Source: Comamonadaceae bacterium
GTDB lineage: Bacteria > Pseudomonadota > Gammaproteobacteria > Burkholderiales > Burkholderiaceae_C
DNA: 64,000 bases
Assembly: GCA_947378785.1 (NCBI GenBank)
Contig: CANCLK010000005.1
Span: 17,661-81,660 of the forward strand
Direction of reading: 5' to 3'
Position numbers and translations under genes: made by a program
Part shown: piece by piece, positions 34,059-46,476 of the stretch
Layout: every line of letters starts with the position of its first letter
How positions within the stretch are numbered: position 1 is the stretch's first letter
Notes under the pieces: generated by a model
Seen by the model: the letters and a program-made list of their open reading frames with translations, nothing else
Databases searched by the model: none
Told to the model about the DNA's origin: nothing

Positions 34059-34304
34059 ATGACCAGCGACGAACTTCAGGCCATCATCAGCGCCAGCATT
34101 GATTGCGAGCACATCGAACTTTCGGGCGATGGCCGGCATTGGTATGCCACCATCGTTTCCAGTATTTTTGAAGGCCAGCGACTGATCCAGCGGCATCAGC
34201 GCGTCTATGCCACGCTGGGTGGCCGCATGCAGACCGACGAAGTCCATGCCTTGTCGATGAAAACCTTCACGCCCACCGAGTGGGCCACGCAAAACCAAAA
34301 CTAA
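34059..34304 (+). CDS. BolA/IbaG-family protein
   Basis: An 81-residue BolA-like protein. The block HIELSGDGRHWYATIVSSIFEG and the VYATLGGRMQTDEVHALSMKTFTP tail match IbaG (YrbA), found next to murA in many proteobacteria, and thought to work with monothiol glutaredoxins in Fe-S trafficking. The stop is 6 bases before murA. Confidence 0.9.
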   Translation: MTSDELQAIISASIDCEHIELSGDGRHWYATIVSSIFEGQRLIQRHQRVYATLGGRMQTDEVHALSMKTFTPTEWATQNQN

Positions 34305-34310
34305 AAAATC

Positions 34311-35594
34311 ATGGACAAGCTACGCATCAAAGGCGGCAAATCGCTGTCGGGTACCGTTGATATTTCAGGCGCTAAAAATGCCGCCTTGCCCGAGCTTTGC
34401 GCGGCACTGCTCACGGCCGAGCCGGTCACGCTGACCAATGTGCCGAGGCTGCAAGACGTCTCGACCATGCTCAAGCTGATTCGCAACATGGGCGTCACGG
34501 CGGAGCAGGGCGCGCTGGGTCAGCCAGATTCTGGCACCGTGCGGATTGACGCCGGCCCACTGCGCACGCCTGAAGCCCCCTACGAACTGGTGAAAACCAT
34601 GCGCGCCTCGGTGTTGGCGCTGGGGCCGCTGCTGGCCCGCTTTGGTCACGCCCGGGTGTCCTTGCCCGGCGGCTGCGCGATTGGCTCACGGCCGGTGGAC
34701 CAGCACATCAAAGGTTTGCAGGCGATGGGCGCCGAGATTGTGGTGGAGCACGGCTACATGATTGCGCGTCTCGCGCCCGGCCTGACGCGTTTGCAAGGTT
34801 GCCATCTGACGACCGATATGGTGACCGTGACAGGCACCGAAAATTTCATGATGGCGGCGGCGCTGGCTGAAGGCGAAACCGTTTTGGAAAACGCCGCACA
34901 GGAGCCTGAGATCGGCGACCTGGCCGAGATGCTGATCAAGATGGGCGCGAAGATTGACGGCCACGGCAGCCGGCGCATTCGCATTCAGGGCGTCGCGCGC
35001 TTGCATGGCGGCACGCATCAGGTGGTCGCTGACCGCATTGAAACCGGCACCTTTTTGTGCGCTGTGGCGGCGGCTGGCGGAGACGTGGTCTTGCGCCACG
35101 GCCGCGCCGACCATCTGGAAGTGGTGATCGAGAAGCTGCGCGAAGCGGGCGCGACGGTCAGCGCCGGCGATGGTTTTATCCGCATCCAGTCGCAAGGCCG
35201 GCTCAAGGCGCAGTCTTTCCGGACCACCGAATACCCAGGTTTCCCGACCGACATGCAGGCGCAGTTCATGGCGCTGAATGCCATCTCTCACGGCACCAGT
35301 AAGGTCACTGAGACAATTTTTGAAAACCGCTTCATGCACGTCAACGAAATGGTGCGCTTGGGCGCCAACATCCAGATCGACGGCAAGGTCGCGCTGCTGG
35401 AAGGGGTTGAAAAACTCTCTGGTGCTACCGTCATGGCGACTGATTTGCGGGCCTCGGCCAGCTTGGTGATTGCCGGCTTGGTGGCGGAAGGCGAAACCGT
35501 GGTGGAGCGGATTTACCACCTAGACCGCGGTTACGACCAAATGGAAACCAAATTGCGCGGCATTGGCGCAGACATCGAAAGGGTCAAAGGATGA
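34311..35594 (+). CDS. murA: UDP-N-acetylglucosamine 1-carboxyvinyltransferase
   Basis: A 427-residue enzyme that catalyses the first committed step of peptidoglycan synthesis. Lys22-Asn23 in SGAKNAALP and the fosfomycin-target cysteine at about residue 122 in [13 protein letters not shown] are present, so it should be fosfomycin-sensitive on that criterion. It overlaps hisG by four bases, linking cell wall and histidine genes in one operon. Confidence 0.95.
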   Translation: MDKLRIKGGKSLSGTVDISGAKNAALPELCAALLTAEPVTLTNVPRLQDVSTMLKLIRNMGVTAEQGALGQPDSGTVRIDAGPLRTPEAPYELVKTMRASVLALGPLLARFGHARVSLPGGCAIGSRPVDQHIKGLQAMGAEIVVEHGYMIARLAPGLTRLQGCHLTTDMVTVTGTENFMMAAALAEGETVLENAAQEPEIGDLAEMLIKMGAKIDGHGSRRIRIQGVARLHGGTHQVVADRIETGTFLCAVAAAGGDVVLRHGRADHLEVVIEKLREAGATVSAGDGFIRIQSQGRLKAQSFRTTEYPGFPTDMQAQFMALNAISHGTSKVTETIFENRFMHVNEMVRLGANIQIDGKVALLEGVEKLSGATVMATDLRASASLVIAGLVAEGETVVERIYHLDRGYDQMETKLRGIGADIERVKG

Positions 35595-36229
35595 TCACGC
35601 TGGCGCTGTCCAAGGGACGCATTTTTGACGACATTCTCCCGCTCCTGCAGTCGGCCGGCATCGAGGTGCTCGACGACCCGGAAAAGTCACGCAAACTGAT
35701 TTTGGACACCAACCAACCCGACCTGCGCGTGGTGCTGGTGCGCGCCACTGACGTGCCGACCTATGTGCAGTACGGCGGCGCAGACTTGGGTGTGGTGGGT
35801 AAAGACACCTTGCTTGAATCCGGCAGCCAAGGCTTGTACCAGCCGCTGGATTTGCAAATCGCCAAATGCCGTATCAGTGTGGCCGTGCGAGATGGCTTTG
35901 ACTACGCCGCAGCCGTGCGCCAAGGCGGGCGGCTCAAGGTCGCCACCAAGTACGTGGCCATCGCCCGCGATTTTTTCGCCACCAAGGGCGTTCACGTCGA
36001 TCTGATCAAGCTGTATGGCAGCATGGAACTCGCGCCTTTGACGGGCCTGGCCGACGCGATTGTCGACCTGGTCTCCACTGGCAACACGCTGAAGGCCAAC
36101 CACTTGGTTGAAGTTGAACGCATCATGGACATCAGCTCACACTTGGTGGTGAATCAAGTAGCGCTCAAGCTGAAACAAGAGCCGATTCGCCGCCTGATTG
36201 ATTCACTGGCCCTGGCTGTCGCCGCGTAA
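35591..36229 (+). CDS. hisG: ATP phosphoribosyltransferase, short form catalytic subunit
   Basis: The first histidine-pathway enzyme. At 212 residues it is the short form lacking the C-terminal regulatory domain, so it should need HisZ for activity; no hisZ is in this window. Family motifs [26 protein letters not shown] and the PRPP site [14 protein letters not shown] are present. The start overlaps the murA stop. Confidence 0.95.
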   Translation: MITLALSKGRIFDDILPLLQSAGIEVLDDPEKSRKLILDTNQPDLRVVLVRATDVPTYVQYGGADLGVVGKDTLLESGSQGLYQPLDLQIAKCRISVAVRDGFDYAAAVRQGGRLKVATKYVAIARDFFATKGVHVDLIKLYGSMELAPLTGLADAIVDLVSTGNTLKANHLVEVERIMDISSHLVVNQVALKLKQEPIRRLIDSLALAVAA

Positions 36230-36248
36230 CCTTTTTCCTGTTTTCCAA

Positions 36249-37592
36249 ATGAACCTCGTTGCTCAACCTGTCCGCCTGTCCACGCTTGCCAGCGACTTTG
36301 AAGCCGCCTTCAAGGCGCGCCTGCATTGGTCAGCCGACGCAGATGCGGCCATTGAAGAGCGCGTCGCCGCGATTCTGGCTGACGTGCAACTGCGTGGTGA
36401 TGCCGCCGTGCTCGAGTACACCAGCCGGTTTGACGGACTGGCGGCAGCCAGCGTGCAGGCTTTGGAGCTGACGCAGACCGAACTCAAAGCGGCTTTTGAT
36501 GGGTTGCCCGAAGCTCAGCGCGCTGCGCTGCAAGCGGCCGCAGCGCGAGTCCGCAGCTACCACGAGGCCCAGAAAAAAGCCTGCGGCGAAAGCTGGAGCT
36601 ACCGCGACGCCGACGGCAGTTTGCTAGGGCAAAAAGTCACGCCCCTTGATCGCGTCGGCATCTATGTGCCCGGCGGCAAAGCGGCTTATCCATCGTCGGT
36701 GCTGATGAACGCGATTCCGGCGCATGTCGCGGGTGTTGGCGAGATCATCATGGTGGTGCCCACACCGCGGGGTGACAAAAATCCGCTGGTGCTGGCGGCA
36801 GCGTATGTGGCTGGCGTCACCCGGGTCTTCACCATCGGTGGCGCGCAAGCGGTGGCTGCATTGGCCTACGGCACGGCCACGGTGCCAGCGGTCGACAAGA
36901 TCACCGGCCCGGGCAATGCCTACGTGGCGGCGGCCAAGCGCCGCGTTTTCGGCACCGTGGGCATCGACATGATTGCCGGACCCTCTGAAATTTTGGTGTT
37001 GGCCGACGGCAGCACGCCAGCCGACTGGGTCGCCATGGATCTCTTCAGCCAAGCCGAGCATGACGAGTTGGCGCAAAGCATTTTGCTGTGCCCGGACGCC
37101 GCCTACATCGACGCGGTGCAGGCCGCCATCGGCCGTTTGTTGCCGAGCATGCCGCGTGCCGCCATCATCGCCAAATCTCTGAACGACCGCGGCGCCTTGA
37201 TTCAGACCCGCAGCATGGAGGAAGCCTGCGAGATCAGCAACCGCATTGCGCCGGAGCACCTCGAAGTCTCGACCCGTGACCCGCAGCGCTGGGAACCTTT
37301 GCTCAAGCACGCCGGCGCGATCTTTTTGGGTGCCTACACCAGCGAAAGCCTGGGCGACTACTGTGCCGGCCCGAACCACGTCTTGCCCACCAGCGGCACA
37401 GCGCGTTTTTCGAGCCCGCTTGGGGTCTATGACTTTCAAAAGCGTTCCAGCCTGATCGAGGTCAGTCAGGCCGGCGCTCAGGTGCTGGGCCCGGTGGCTG
37501 CCGAGCTGGCTTACGGGGAGGGCTTGCAAGCCCATGCCCGTGCCGCCGAGATGCGCTTGAACGATGTTCCGCCGATGCGGGGTGCCGCATGA
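36249..37592 (+). CDS. hisD: Histidinol dehydrogenase
   Basis: About 447 residues; it oxidises histidinol to histidine in two NAD-dependent steps with zinc. The blocks [45 protein letters not shown] and [12 protein letters not shown] include the metal and catalytic residues. ATG at 36249 ([10 protein letters not shown]) is preferred over an in-frame start 51 bases upstream that lies inside hisG. It overlaps hisC by four bases. Confidence 0.95.
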   Translation: MNLVAQPVRLSTLASDFEAAFKARLHWSADADAAIEERVAAILADVQLRGDAAVLEYTSRFDGLAAASVQALELTQTELKAAFDGLPEAQRAALQAAAARVRSYHEAQKKACGESWSYRDADGSLLGQKVTPLDRVGIYVPGGKAAYPSSVLMNAIPAHVAGVGEIIMVVPTPRGDKNPLVLAAAYVAGVTRVFTIGGAQAVAALAYGTATVPAVDKITGPGNAYVAAAKRRVFGTVGIDMIAGPSEILVLADGSTPADWVAMDLFSQAEHDELAQSILLCPDAAYIDAVQAAIGRLLPSMPRAAIIAKSLNDRGALIQTRSMEEACEISNRIAPEHLEVSTRDPQRWEPLLKHAGAIFLGAYTSESLGDYCAGPNHVLPTSGTARFSSPLGVYDFQKRSSLIEVSQAGAQVLGPVAAELAYGEGLQAHARAAEMRLNDVPPMRGAA

Positions 37593-38713
37593 GCACCGTC
37601 AACACTGCGAACACGTCAGCTCAGCTCAGCCCCGAGTTGAAAAAACGCATCCGGCAAGACGTGCAGTCCATGCACGCCTACGCCATTCAAGATTCCGTCG
37701 GCATGGTCAAGCTCGACGCCATGGAAAACCCACACCGGCTGCCGGCGCACCTGCAAGTTGAGCTCGGTCGTCGTCTCGGTGCACTCGCGCTGAACCGCTA
37801 CCCGGACGGCCGGGTCAACGACTTGCGTCGTGCGCTGGCCAACTACGCCGGCCTGCCCGAAGGCTTTGACATCATGCTGGGCAATGGCTCGGACGAATTG
37901 ATCTCGCTGCTGTCGCTGGCCTGCGATGTGCCCGGCGGCAGCGTGCTGGCACCCGTGCCCGGCTTCGTGATGTACGCCATGAGCGCCCAGTTGCAAGGGC
38001 TGGCTTTCATCGGTGTGCCGCTGACCGCTGACTTTGAGCTCGATGAAACGGCCATGCTGGCGGCTATCGCCGAGCACAAGCCGTCTATCGTGTACTTGGC
38101 TTACCCGAACAACCCGACAGCCAATTTGTGGGACGACGCGGTGATTGAAAAAATCATCATCGCCGTCGGTGAGCAAGGTGGTCTGGTCGTCATGGACGAG
38201 GCCTATCAGCCGTTTTCAAGCAAAAGTTACCTCGACCGCATCACCCGTCACGACCATGTGCTGCTGATGCGCACGCTCAGCAAGTTTGGCTTGGCCGGTG
38301 TCCGTCTGGGTTACATGATGGGGCCGAAGGCGCTGATCGCCGAGATCGACAAGGTGCGCCCGCCCTACAACATCAGCGTGCTCAATTACGAGTGCGCGCT
38401 GTTCGCGCTAGAGCACCAAGAAGTGTTCGCCGCGCAGGCAGTCGACTTGGTGCAGCAGCGTGAGCGCGTGCTCAAGGCGCTGCGTGCCATGCCGGGCCTG
38501 ACGGTCTGGAACAGCGACGCCAACATGATTCTGGTGCGTGTGCCGGGGACTGCTGACGCAGCCGGTCTGGTTTTCGAGCGTTTGAAGGCCGGCGGCGTGC
38601 TGGTCAAAAACATTTCTAAAATGCACCCACTGCTGGCGAACTGTCTGCGTCTGACGGTTGGCACGGCCGACGAGAATACGCAACTGCTGGCAACCCTTCA
38701 AAAAGCCCTATGA
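37589..38713 (+). CDS. hisC: Histidinol-phosphate aminotransferase
   Basis: A 374-residue fold-type I PLP enzyme. [32 protein letters not shown] and the PLP-lysine region [15 protein letters not shown] are diagnostic of HisC. It overlaps both neighbours by four bases, so translation of hisD, hisC and hisB is probably coupled. Confidence 0.95.
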   Translation: MSTVNTANTSAQLSPELKKRIRQDVQSMHAYAIQDSVGMVKLDAMENPHRLPAHLQVELGRRLGALALNRYPDGRVNDLRRALANYAGLPEGFDIMLGNGSDELISLLSLACDVPGGSVLAPVPGFVMYAMSAQLQGLAFIGVPLTADFELDETAMLAAIAEHKPSIVYLAYPNNPTANLWDDAVIEKIIIAVGEQGGLVVMDEAYQPFSSKSYLDRITRHDHVLLMRTLSKFGLAGVRLGYMMGPKALIAEIDKVRPPYNISVLNYECALFALEHQEVFAAQAVDLVQQRERVLKALRAMPGLTVWNSDANMILVRVPGTADAAGLVFERLKAGGVLVKNISKMHPLLANCLRLTVGTADENTQLLATLQKAL

Positions 38714-39333
38714 CCTCCAACGCCACCCTCACACCGTCTTTCGCCCCACGCACCGCCGAAGTCACGCGCAACACGGCTGAAACCAAAATCACCGCCAAAG
38801 TGAACCTCGATGGCACCGGTGCATCACATCTCAACACCGGCATCGGATTTTTTGACCACATGCTGGACCAGATCGCCCGTCACGGTCTGATCGACCTGGA
38901 CATTCAGGCCGATGGCGACTTGCACATCGACGGCCACCACACGGTGGAAGACGTGGGCATCACCTTGGGCCAAGCGGTGGCGCTGGCCGTGGGTGACAAA
39001 AAAGGCCTGCGCCGTTATGGCCACGCCTATGTGCCGCTGGACGAAGCCCTGAGCCGCGTGGTCATCGACTTTTCTGGCCGTCCCGGTCTGGTGATGAACG
39101 TGCCGTTCACCAGCGGCACGATCGGTACTTTTGACTCGCAACTGGCCTACGAATTTTTCCAAGGCTTTGCGAACCACGCCTTTGTCACCCTGCACATCGA
39201 CAATCTGCGCGGCGAAAATGCCCACCACCAAGCTGAAACAGTGTTCAAAGCCTTCGCCCGCGCCCTGCGCATGGCGCTTGAGCTGGACCCCCGCATGGCC
39301 GGTGTGATTCCTTCGACCAAGGGCTCCCTGTAA
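38710..39333 (+). CDS. hisB: Imidazoleglycerol-phosphate dehydratase
   Basis: A 207-residue manganese enzyme. The metal-binding histidine clusters [29 protein letters not shown] and [17 protein letters not shown] are intact. It is the monofunctional form, without the histidinol-phosphatase domain fused in enterobacteria. Confidence 0.95.
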   Translation: MTSNATLTPSFAPRTAEVTRNTAETKITAKVNLDGTGASHLNTGIGFFDHMLDQIARHGLIDLDIQADGDLHIDGHHTVEDVGITLGQAVALAVGDKKGLRRYGHAYVPLDEALSRVVIDFSGRPGLVMNVPFTSGTIGTFDSQLAYEFFQGFANHAFVTLHIDNLRGENAHHQAETVFKAFARALRMALELDPRMAGVIPSTKGSL

Positions 39334-39349
39334 ACCGCCCGATGCTTTC

Positions 39350-40042
39350 ATGACAGTTCTGAAAAAAGTAGCCGTGGTCGATTACGGCATGGGCAACCTC
39401 CGATCGGTGTCGCAAGCGGTGGCACATGTCGCCCAAGGCGCAGGTTTTGAGGTGCTCGTCACCTCCCGTGCACAAGACGTTCTTGACGCTGACCGCGTGG
39501 TGCTGCCGGGTCAGGGCGCCATGCCTGACTGCATGCGCGAGCTGGACGAGTCGGGGCTGCGCCAAGCCGTGCTGCATGCGGCGGCGCACAAACCTTTGTT
39601 TGGCGTTTGCGTGGGCATGCAGATGCTGCTGGACCGCAGCGAAGAAGGCCCCGCCGGTGTGGGCACCCCCGGGCTTGGACTGATCGGCGGAGACGTCGTC
39701 AAATTTGATCTGGCCGGCCGGCTGCAACCAGACGGCAGCCGCTTCAAGGTGCCGCAAATGGGTTGGAACCAGGTCTACCAAGGCAGCTCAGCCGTGCCGA
39801 CTGGCAGCCAGGCACGGCATGCGCTGTGGGCTGACATCCCCGATGGGGCTTATTTCTACTTTGTGCACAGTTTTTACGCCAAGCCGTCTGATGCGCGCAA
39901 CACTGCGGGCGAAGCTGACTACGGCGGACGCTTCACAGCGGTCGTTGCACGGGATAATATTTTCGCGACGCAGTTTCATCCTGAAAAGAGCGCCGACCAA
40001 GGACTGGCCTTGTACCGCAACTTCCTGAAATGGAATCCCTGA
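39350..40042 (+). CDS. hisH: Imidazole glycerol phosphate synthase, glutaminase subunit
   Basis: A 230-residue class I glutamine amidotransferase. The nucleophile is Cys in [11 protein letters not shown], and the His-Glu pair lies in ATQFHPEKS. It supplies ammonia to HisF, encoded two genes downstream. The [12 protein letters not shown] start is characteristic. Confidence 0.95.
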   Translation: MTVLKKVAVVDYGMGNLRSVSQAVAHVAQGAGFEVLVTSRAQDVLDADRVVLPGQGAMPDCMRELDESGLRQAVLHAAAHKPLFGVCVGMQMLLDRSEEGPAGVGTPGLGLIGGDVVKFDLAGRLQPDGSRFKVPQMGWNQVYQGSSAVPTGSQARHALWADIPDGAYFYFVHSFYAKPSDARNTAGEADYGGRFTAVVARDNIFATQFHPEKSADQGLALYRNFLKWNP

Positions 40043-40119
40043 GCGGTCTTTGAACCGAGTTTGGGTGCCGCAGTTTTCTTTTATTTCATCCCTTTTTTGG
40101 CTTTCTTCCTTCACGCAAC

Positions 40120-40860
40120 ATGCTACTCATCCCCGCGATTGACTTGAAAGACGGTCACTGCGTTCGCCTCAAACAGGGCGACATGGACCAGTCCACCACC
40201 TTCGGCGAAGACCCGGCCGCCATGGCGCGCAGCTGGGTCGACAAAGGCGCGCGCCGCCTGCATCTTGTCGACCTGAATGGTGCCTTTGCTGGCAAGCCTA
40301 AAAACGAGGCGGCGATTCGCAAGATCCTGCTGGAAGTGGGTAGCGAAATCGATGTGCAACTCGGCGGCGGTATCCGCGACCTCGACACCATTGAACGCTA
40401 CTTGGACGCGGGTCTGCGTTACGTCATCATCGGCACGGCGGCGGTGAAAAACCCCGGTTTTCTGCAGGACGCCTGCACCGCTTTTGGCGGGCACATCATC
40501 GTGGGCTTAGACGCCAAAGACGGCAAAGTCGCCACCGACGGCTGGAGCAAACTCACCGGCCACGAAGTTGTTGACTTGGCCAAGAAGTTTGAAGACTACG
40601 GCGTCGAGTCCATCATTTACACCGACATTGGTCGTGACGGCATGCTCAGTGGTATCAATATCGAGGCGACCGTCAAGCTGGCTCAGGCCTTGCGGATTCC
40701 GGTCATCGCTTCAGGTGGGCTCTCCAACATGGCAGACATCGAGGCCTTGTGCCAAGTTGAGGACGAGGGCGTTGAGGGCGTGATTTGCGGCCGCTCGATC
40801 TACAGCGGCGATCTTGATTTCGCGCTGGCGCAGACGCGCGCTGATGAGCTCAACGGCTAG
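40120..40860 (+). CDS. hisA: ProFAR isomerase
   Basis: A 246-residue TIM barrel that catalyses the Amadori-type isomerisation before HisHF. The catalytic Asp8 is in [17 protein letters not shown], and the phosphate-binding ends are QLGGGIRDL and ASGGLSNM. A second Asp lies in [12 protein letters not shown]. It is in the expected place between hisH and hisF. Confidence 0.96.
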   Translation: MLLIPAIDLKDGHCVRLKQGDMDQSTTFGEDPAAMARSWVDKGARRLHLVDLNGAFAGKPKNEAAIRKILLEVGSEIDVQLGGGIRDLDTIERYLDAGLRYVIIGTAAVKNPGFLQDACTAFGGHIIVGLDAKDGKVATDGWSKLTGHEVVDLAKKFEDYGVESIIYTDIGRDGMLSGINIEATVKLAQALRIPVIASGGLSNMADIEALCQVEDEGVEGVICGRSIYSGDLDFALAQTRADELNG

Positions 40861-40872
40861 TGTCTAGCTTTA

Positions 40873-41652
40873 ATGCTCGCTAAACGAATCATCCCTTGCT
40901 TAGATGTCACCGGTGGACGGGTTGTCAAAGGCGTCAATTTCCTAGAGCTACGGGACGCAGGTGACCCGGTTGAAATTGCCGCGCGCTACAACGGCCAAGG
41001 CGCAGACGAGCTGACATTTTTGGACATTACCGCGACCAGTGATGGCCGCGACCTGATATTGCACATCATTGAAGCGGTGGCTTCACAGGTCTTCATTCCC
41101 CTGACAGTGGGTGGCGGTGTGCGCACGGTGGACGATGTGCGGCGCCTGCTCAATGCGGGCGCCGACAAGACCAGTTTCAACTCCGCTGCGCTGGCCAATC
41201 CACACATCATTGACGAAGTCTCGGCGCGCTACGGTGCGCAATGCATCGTCGTCGCCATTGATGCCAAGCGCCGCTCTGATGCGGAGGCATTGACACGTGG
41301 GCCGGGTTGGGATGTCTTCAGCCATGGCGGCCGACAAAACACCGGCCTCGACGCAGTGGTCTGGGCCAGTGAAATGGCGCGTCGTGGTGCCGGCGAAATA
41401 TTGCTCACCAGCATGGACCGCGATGGCACCAAGGCCGGCTTTGACTTGGCGCTGACCCGCGCCGTCAGCGACGCCGTGAGTGTTCCTGTCATCGCCTCAG
41501 GTGGCGTTGGCAACCTCGATCATTTGGCCGATGGCATCCAGATCGGCGGCGCTGACGCCGTGCTGGCCGCGAGTATTTTCCATTACGGCGAATACACCGT
41601 TCAGCAGGCCAAGCAGCGCATGGCCGAGCGCGGCATCCCGGTTCGTCTTTGA
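40873..41652 (+). CDS. hisF: Imidazole glycerol phosphate synthase, cyclase subunit
   Basis: A 259-residue TIM barrel related to HisA. The catalytic aspartates are seen in [16 protein letters not shown] and [13 protein letters not shown], and the phosphate loops in [12 protein letters not shown] and [11 protein letters not shown]. It forms a heterodimer with HisH. Confidence 0.96.
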   Translation: MLAKRIIPCLDVTGGRVVKGVNFLELRDAGDPVEIAARYNGQGADELTFLDITATSDGRDLILHIIEAVASQVFIPLTVGGGVRTVDDVRRLLNAGADKTSFNSAALANPHIIDEVSARYGAQCIVVAIDAKRRSDAEALTRGPGWDVFSHGGRQNTGLDAVVWASEMARRGAGEILLTSMDRDGTKAGFDLALTRAVSDAVSVPVIASGGVGNLDHLADGIQIGGADAVLAASIFHYGEYTVQQAKQRMAERGIPVRL

Positions 41653-41681
41653 GCCTTGGCCAATCACCGACAATACCCGGC

Positions 41682-42077
41682 ATGAACTGGTTAGATGAAG
41701 TCCGATGGGACGAGCGGGGCCTGATCCCCGTGATTGCGCAAGAAGCCGCCAGCGGCGACGTGCTGATGTTTGCCTGGATGAACCGCGAGGCGCTACAGGA
41801 AACTGCTGACTCCGGTCGGGCCGTGTACTTCAGCAGGTCGCGGGGCAGGCTTTGGCGCAAGGGCGAAGAGTCCGGCCATGTGCAGACCGTGCATGACATT
41901 CGGTTGGACTGCGACAACGACGTCATTTTGCTGAAGATCACGCAACTCGGTCAGGAGGCGGGGCCTTCCATCGCTTGCCACACTGGTCGCCACAGCTGCT
42001 TTTTTCACCGCTATGAAGGCGGCCAATGGGTCGTGGCAGAGCCCGTGCTCAAAGACCCGAAACATATCTACACATAA
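41682..42077 (+). CDS. hisI: Phosphoribosyl-AMP cyclohydrolase
   Basis: A 131-residue zinc enzyme for the third histidine step. Motifs [34 protein letters not shown] and [12 protein letters not shown] carry the metal-binding cysteines and aspartates. ATG at 41682 is preferred; an in-frame GTG/ATG-type start 33 bases upstream overlaps hisF. It is a separate protein from HisE here, unlike the enterobacterial fusion. Confidence 0.95.
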   Translation: MNWLDEVRWDERGLIPVIAQEAASGDVLMFAWMNREALQETADSGRAVYFSRSRGRLWRKGEESGHVQTVHDIRLDCDNDVILLKITQLGQEAGPSIACHTGRHSCFFHRYEGGQWVVAEPVLKDPKHIYT

Positions 42078-42094
42078 GCAAAGGGCAGCGCGCC

Positions 42095-42481
42095 ATGACC
42101 ACGACCTCAAATGACTCCCTTGCGCGCCTAGCGCAGGTGATTGAAAGCCGCAAAGTGCGCAACGGTGGCGACCCAGACAAAAGCTATGTCGCCCGCTTGC
42201 TGCACCAAGGCCCGGACGCATTCCTGAAAAAGATCGGTGAAGAAGCCACCGAAACCGTCATGGCCGCCAAAGACCTTGACCATGGCGGTGCCACGCCTGA
42301 GTTGCAGGGCAAGTTGATCGGCGAGGTGGCGGATCTGTGGTTTCACAGCTTGATCGCCTTGGCCCATTACAACTTGACGCCAGCCGATGTGATTGCCGAG
42401 TTGGAGCGACGCGAAGGCACCAGCGGCATCGAGGAAAAAGCCTTGCGCAAAGCTGTGCTTCGCGCAGACGCTGAGAAATAA
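42095..42481 (+). CDS. hisE: Phosphoribosyl-ATP pyrophosphatase
   Basis: About 128 residues, an all-alpha NTP pyrophosphohydrolase (MazG-like) catalysing the second step. The metal motif [15 protein letters not shown] and [12 protein letters not shown] are clear. The start at 42095 (MTTTSNDSL) has an AGGGCAGCG sequence upstream; the longer frame lies in hisI. Confidence 0.94.
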   Translation: MTTTSNDSLARLAQVIESRKVRNGGDPDKSYVARLLHQGPDAFLKKIGEEATETVMAAKDLDHGGATPELQGKLIGEVADLWFHSLIALAHYNLTPADVIAELERREGTSGIEEKALRKAVLRADAEK

Positions 42482-42488
42482 GCCACCG

Positions 42489-42860
42489 ATGAACACCACT
42501 GATCCCTGCGACAACACCGCGAAGACGTCGAGTGACCTGCTGGTCATGCAAATTCTGTACGGGCTGCACACAATGGCTTGGTTCAGCGGTGGCGTTTTTG
42601 CTGTCGTTGCGCTGATCATCAATTACCTGCGGCGGTCCGATGAAGTCGATCCTATGTACATCGCGCATCACAATTTCATGATCTCGACGTTTTGGTGGAC
42701 GTTGGTTTGGCTGGTGTTGCTGTCGCCGCTGTGGTTGTTTTTTCTCGTTCCGGGCATGCTGGCTTATGCCGTGGTCTGGCTTTGGTATCTGTACCGTTGC
42801 ATCAAAGGCTGGTTGCGCTTCAACGCCAACCGTGTGCCGCAGACGGTAGTGACGGTATGA
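42489..42860 (+). CDS. Small membrane protein, DUF4870-like
   Basis: A 123-residue protein with three predicted membrane segments (about residues 25-45, 62-80 and 84-105) and a short polar N-terminus. The pattern, including YIAHHNFMISTFWW, resembles the DUF4870 group found beside his genes in Burkholderiales. No function can be given. It overlaps hinT by four bases, which argues that it is real. Confidence 0.7.
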   Translation: MNTTDPCDNTAKTSSDLLVMQILYGLHTMAWFSGGVFAVVALIINYLRRSDEVDPMYIAHHNFMISTFWWTLVWLVLLSPLWLFFLVPGMLAYAVVWLWYLYRCIKGWLRFNANRVPQTVVTV

Positions 42861-43249
42861 GCAGCGTTGAGAAGCACAACCATGCGGAGGGCGTATCTGC
42901 TGACAATTGCCTCTTTTGCAAAATTGCTGCGGGGAAAATTCCGAGCCGAAAAGTCTATGAAGACGATGAGTTGCTGGCATTCCATGACATCAACCCATGG
43001 GCGCCGGTGCACTTTTTGATGATCCCAAAAGCCCATATTGCCTCCATGGCTCAGGTCGGGCCAGAGCATGAATCGCTGCTGGGCCGCATGATGGTGCTGG
43101 CGCCACGGTTGGCGTTGGAGCAGGGTTGCAGACCGTATCCGGAAGGTGGTTATCGCATCGTGACCAACACCGGTGCCGAGGGAGGCCAAGAGGTGCACCA
43201 CTTGCATATTCATGTGATGGGCGGCCCGCGCCCTTGGTTGCGGGGCTGA
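42857..43249 (+). CDS. hinT: HIT-family nucleotide hydrolase (HinT-like)
   Basis: About 130 residues with the histidine triad HHLHIHVMGG and an N-terminal CLFCKIAAGKIPS zinc-like motif. HinT proteins hydrolyse purine nucleoside phosphoramidates. The ATG at 42857 overlaps the upstream stop; the frame is open further upstream but in overlap with that gene. It is commonly found between his and tat genes in Burkholderiales. Confidence 0.93.
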   Translation: MSSVEKHNHAEGVSADNCLFCKIAAGKIPSRKVYEDDELLAFHDINPWAPVHFLMIPKAHIASMAQVGPEHESLLGRMMVLAPRLALEQGCRPYPEGGYRIVTNTGAEGGQEVHHLHIHVMGGPRPWLRG

Positions 43250-43398
43250 GGCTCGCGATAGGCGCTGGTAACGGTTTAAAACACAGCTGCTGTGGTCAAT
43301 GTTGTATAAGTTTTTGACGCGGCGGATAAGCACCTTAGAATCACGATTATTCGTACACGCTGGCCTGAGAGGGCGGCATAAAAAGTTAGGACAGAAAC

Positions 43399-43656
43399 AT
43401 GGGTGGACTTTCCATTTGGCATTGGTTGATCGTCTTGTTGATCGTGGTCATGGTGTTTGGCACCAAGAAGCTGAGAAATATGGGCGGTGACCTTGGTGGT
43501 GCGGTCAAAGGTTTCAAAGACGGTATGAAAGACGGCGGCCAACCTGCTGCCGATGACGCAGCGGCTGCGACGCCTCCTGCGCAGGTCACTGCTGCGACAG
43601 CGGCGCCGGCTGACGACAAAAACACCATTGACGTGCAAGCGCGTCAAAAATCCTGA
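43399..43656 (+). CDS. tatA: Twin-arginine translocase subunit TatA
   Basis: An 85-residue protein with one N-terminal helix (about residues 5-21), the hinge [14 protein letters not shown] and an amphipathic helix, then an Ala/Pro-rich tail. It forms the pore element of the Tat system, which exports folded proteins such as the MsrP encoded in this window. A GGACAG ribosome site precedes the ATG. It heads tatABC after a 149-base gap. Confidence 0.93.
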   Translation: MGGLSIWHWLIVLLIVVMVFGTKKLRNMGGDLGGAVKGFKDGMKDGGQPAADDAAAATPPAQVTAATAAPADDKNTIDVQARQKS

Positions 43657-43713
43657 TCAGGTTCTCATTGAGCTTTCAAGGCGACCGGGCGCTTTGCGTC
43701 TGTGTGAACTGAC

Positions 43714-44199
43714 GTGATCGATCTCGGCATCTCCAAAATTGCGCTGATCGGTGCGGTTGCGCTCATCGTCATTGGCCCCGAAAAGCTACCGCGACTGGCG
43801 CGCACCATTGGCACGTTGGTGGGCAAGGCGCAACGTTACGTTGCCGACGTCAAAAGTGAAGTCAGCCGCTCGATGGAGCTCGACGAACTCAAAAAGATGA
43901 AGGACAGCGTCGAGGGGGCGGCTCGAGATGTCGAAAGCTCGATGCAGACCAGCGCCAGTGACTTTGAAAAGACATGGGCCGAAACCACCAGCCTGGCTGG
44001 TGACAGCAGCTATACCAACGACCTGCCCGGCATGATCAGTTTTCCGGAGTACAAAAATCCGGGCAAAAACTGGCGGCTCAAGCAGGGCGCCACACCGCAA
44101 TGGTTCAAGGCGCGTTCGGGTGTACGCACCAAGGCACTGTCTGGCGCCGCCAGAGTGGCCCGATTCCGGCCGAAGTCGCGCGCCATTTCCCATGCCTAG
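43714..44199 (+). CDS. tatB: Twin-arginine translocase subunit TatB
   Basis: A 161-residue protein with the N-terminal helix and [23 protein letters not shown] motif of TatB, followed by a long charged amphipathic region. The start is GTG at 43714. With TatC it forms the receptor that binds twin-arginine signals. Confidence 0.92.
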   Translation: MIDLGISKIALIGAVALIVIGPEKLPRLARTIGTLVGKAQRYVADVKSEVSRSMELDELKKMKDSVEGAARDVESSMQTSASDFEKTWAETTSLAGDSSYTNDLPGMISFPEYKNPGKNWRLKQGATPQWFKARSGVRTKALSGAARVARFRPKSRAISHA

Positions 44200-44229
44200 C
44201 CGACGCTTTCCTTTTTTTCTGACCGGACC

Positions 44230-45030
44230 ATGAGCGATTCGCAAACCGACAAACCTGACGAACTCGCAGGCACTGAGCAACCTTTTGTCCAGCACCTGAT
44301 GGAGCTGCGCGACCGAATGATCAAGGCCGTCATTGCGATTGGCGTTGCTGCCGCCGTGCTGGCCCTGTTTCCTGGCCCAGGCGCACTCTATGACCTGATG
44401 GCGGCGCCGTTGATTGCCAGCCTGCCCAAGGGGGCCACGCTGATCGCCACCAATGTGATTTCGCCTTTCGTCGTGCCCATCAAGATCATGTTCATGGCGG
44501 CGTTCATGATCGCCTTGCCGGTGGTGCTTTACCAAGTCTGGGCATTCGTAGCACCCGGCCTTTACGCGCACGAAAAAAAGCTCGTGATGCCGCTCGTTAT
44601 TTCCAGTACGTTGCTATTTTTTATCGGTGTGGCTTTTTGCTATTACTTTGTTTTCGGACAAGTGTTCTCCTTCATTCAGAGCTTTGCACCCAAGTCCATC
44701 ACTGCCGCGCCTGACATTGAGGAATACCTCAACTTTGTCATCGGTATGTTCATGGCTTTCGGCTTGGCGTTTGAGGTGCCGATTGCGGTGATTTTGCTGG
44801 TCCGCATGGGCATCCTCACGGTTGCCCAGTTGCGCGAGTACCGTGGTTATTTTTGGGTACTCGCTGCCGTCGGCACCGCGCTGGTCACACCGCCTGATGC
44901 AGGCTCGATGCTCATGCTGCTCGGCGTGGTTGGCGGTCTGTACGAGGTCGGTATTCTGGCGGCACAACTGTTTGTGAAACACACCAAAGCGCCTGAAGCA
45001 GAGCCCGAGGACAGCGCCCCGATGCCTTGA
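44230..45030 (+). CDS. tatC: Twin-arginine translocase subunit TatC
   Basis: A 266-residue, six-helix membrane protein. The N-terminal FVQHLMELRDRMIKA motif and the Glu in FGLAFEVPIAV match the signal-recognition surface. It is convergent with the HtrA-type protease gene, with a 47-base gap. Confidence 0.95.
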   Translation: MSDSQTDKPDELAGTEQPFVQHLMELRDRMIKAVIAIGVAAAVLALFPGPGALYDLMAAPLIASLPKGATLIATNVISPFVVPIKIMFMAAFMIALPVVLYQVWAFVAPGLYAHEKKLVMPLVISSTLLFFIGVAFCYYFVFGQVFSFIQSFAPKSITAAPDIEEYLNFVIGMFMAFGLAFEVPIAVILLVRMGILTVAQLREYRGYFWVLAAVGTALVTPPDAGSMLMLLGVVGGLYEVGILAAQLFVKHTKAPEAEPEDSAPMP

Positions 45031-45077
45031 GTGCTTACCCGCCTCAGGGGCGAGTTCACTGGGCTGCCTTCTTGAAC

Positions 45078-46226
<1,149 letters not shown>

Positions 46227-46476
46227 GGTGGTGATTGCCAAAAACAAAAGAAGGTGAAAAAACCGGTCAGCGTGACAGTTGAGGACAGGAACGCAGACAG
46301 CTGATTTTGACTGATTGACCGCGTGATGAGCAGCACAGCGGCGCAATAGCCATCTGCTGGCTGGTTTTCAAGATACCCATGGTGTGATCAGCCTGATAAT
46401 CCGGACACCGGCCCGCACAAGCCAAAGGATGTGAATAAATGGCATTGATCAGCGAACTCATCACAGGAAAAGCATC

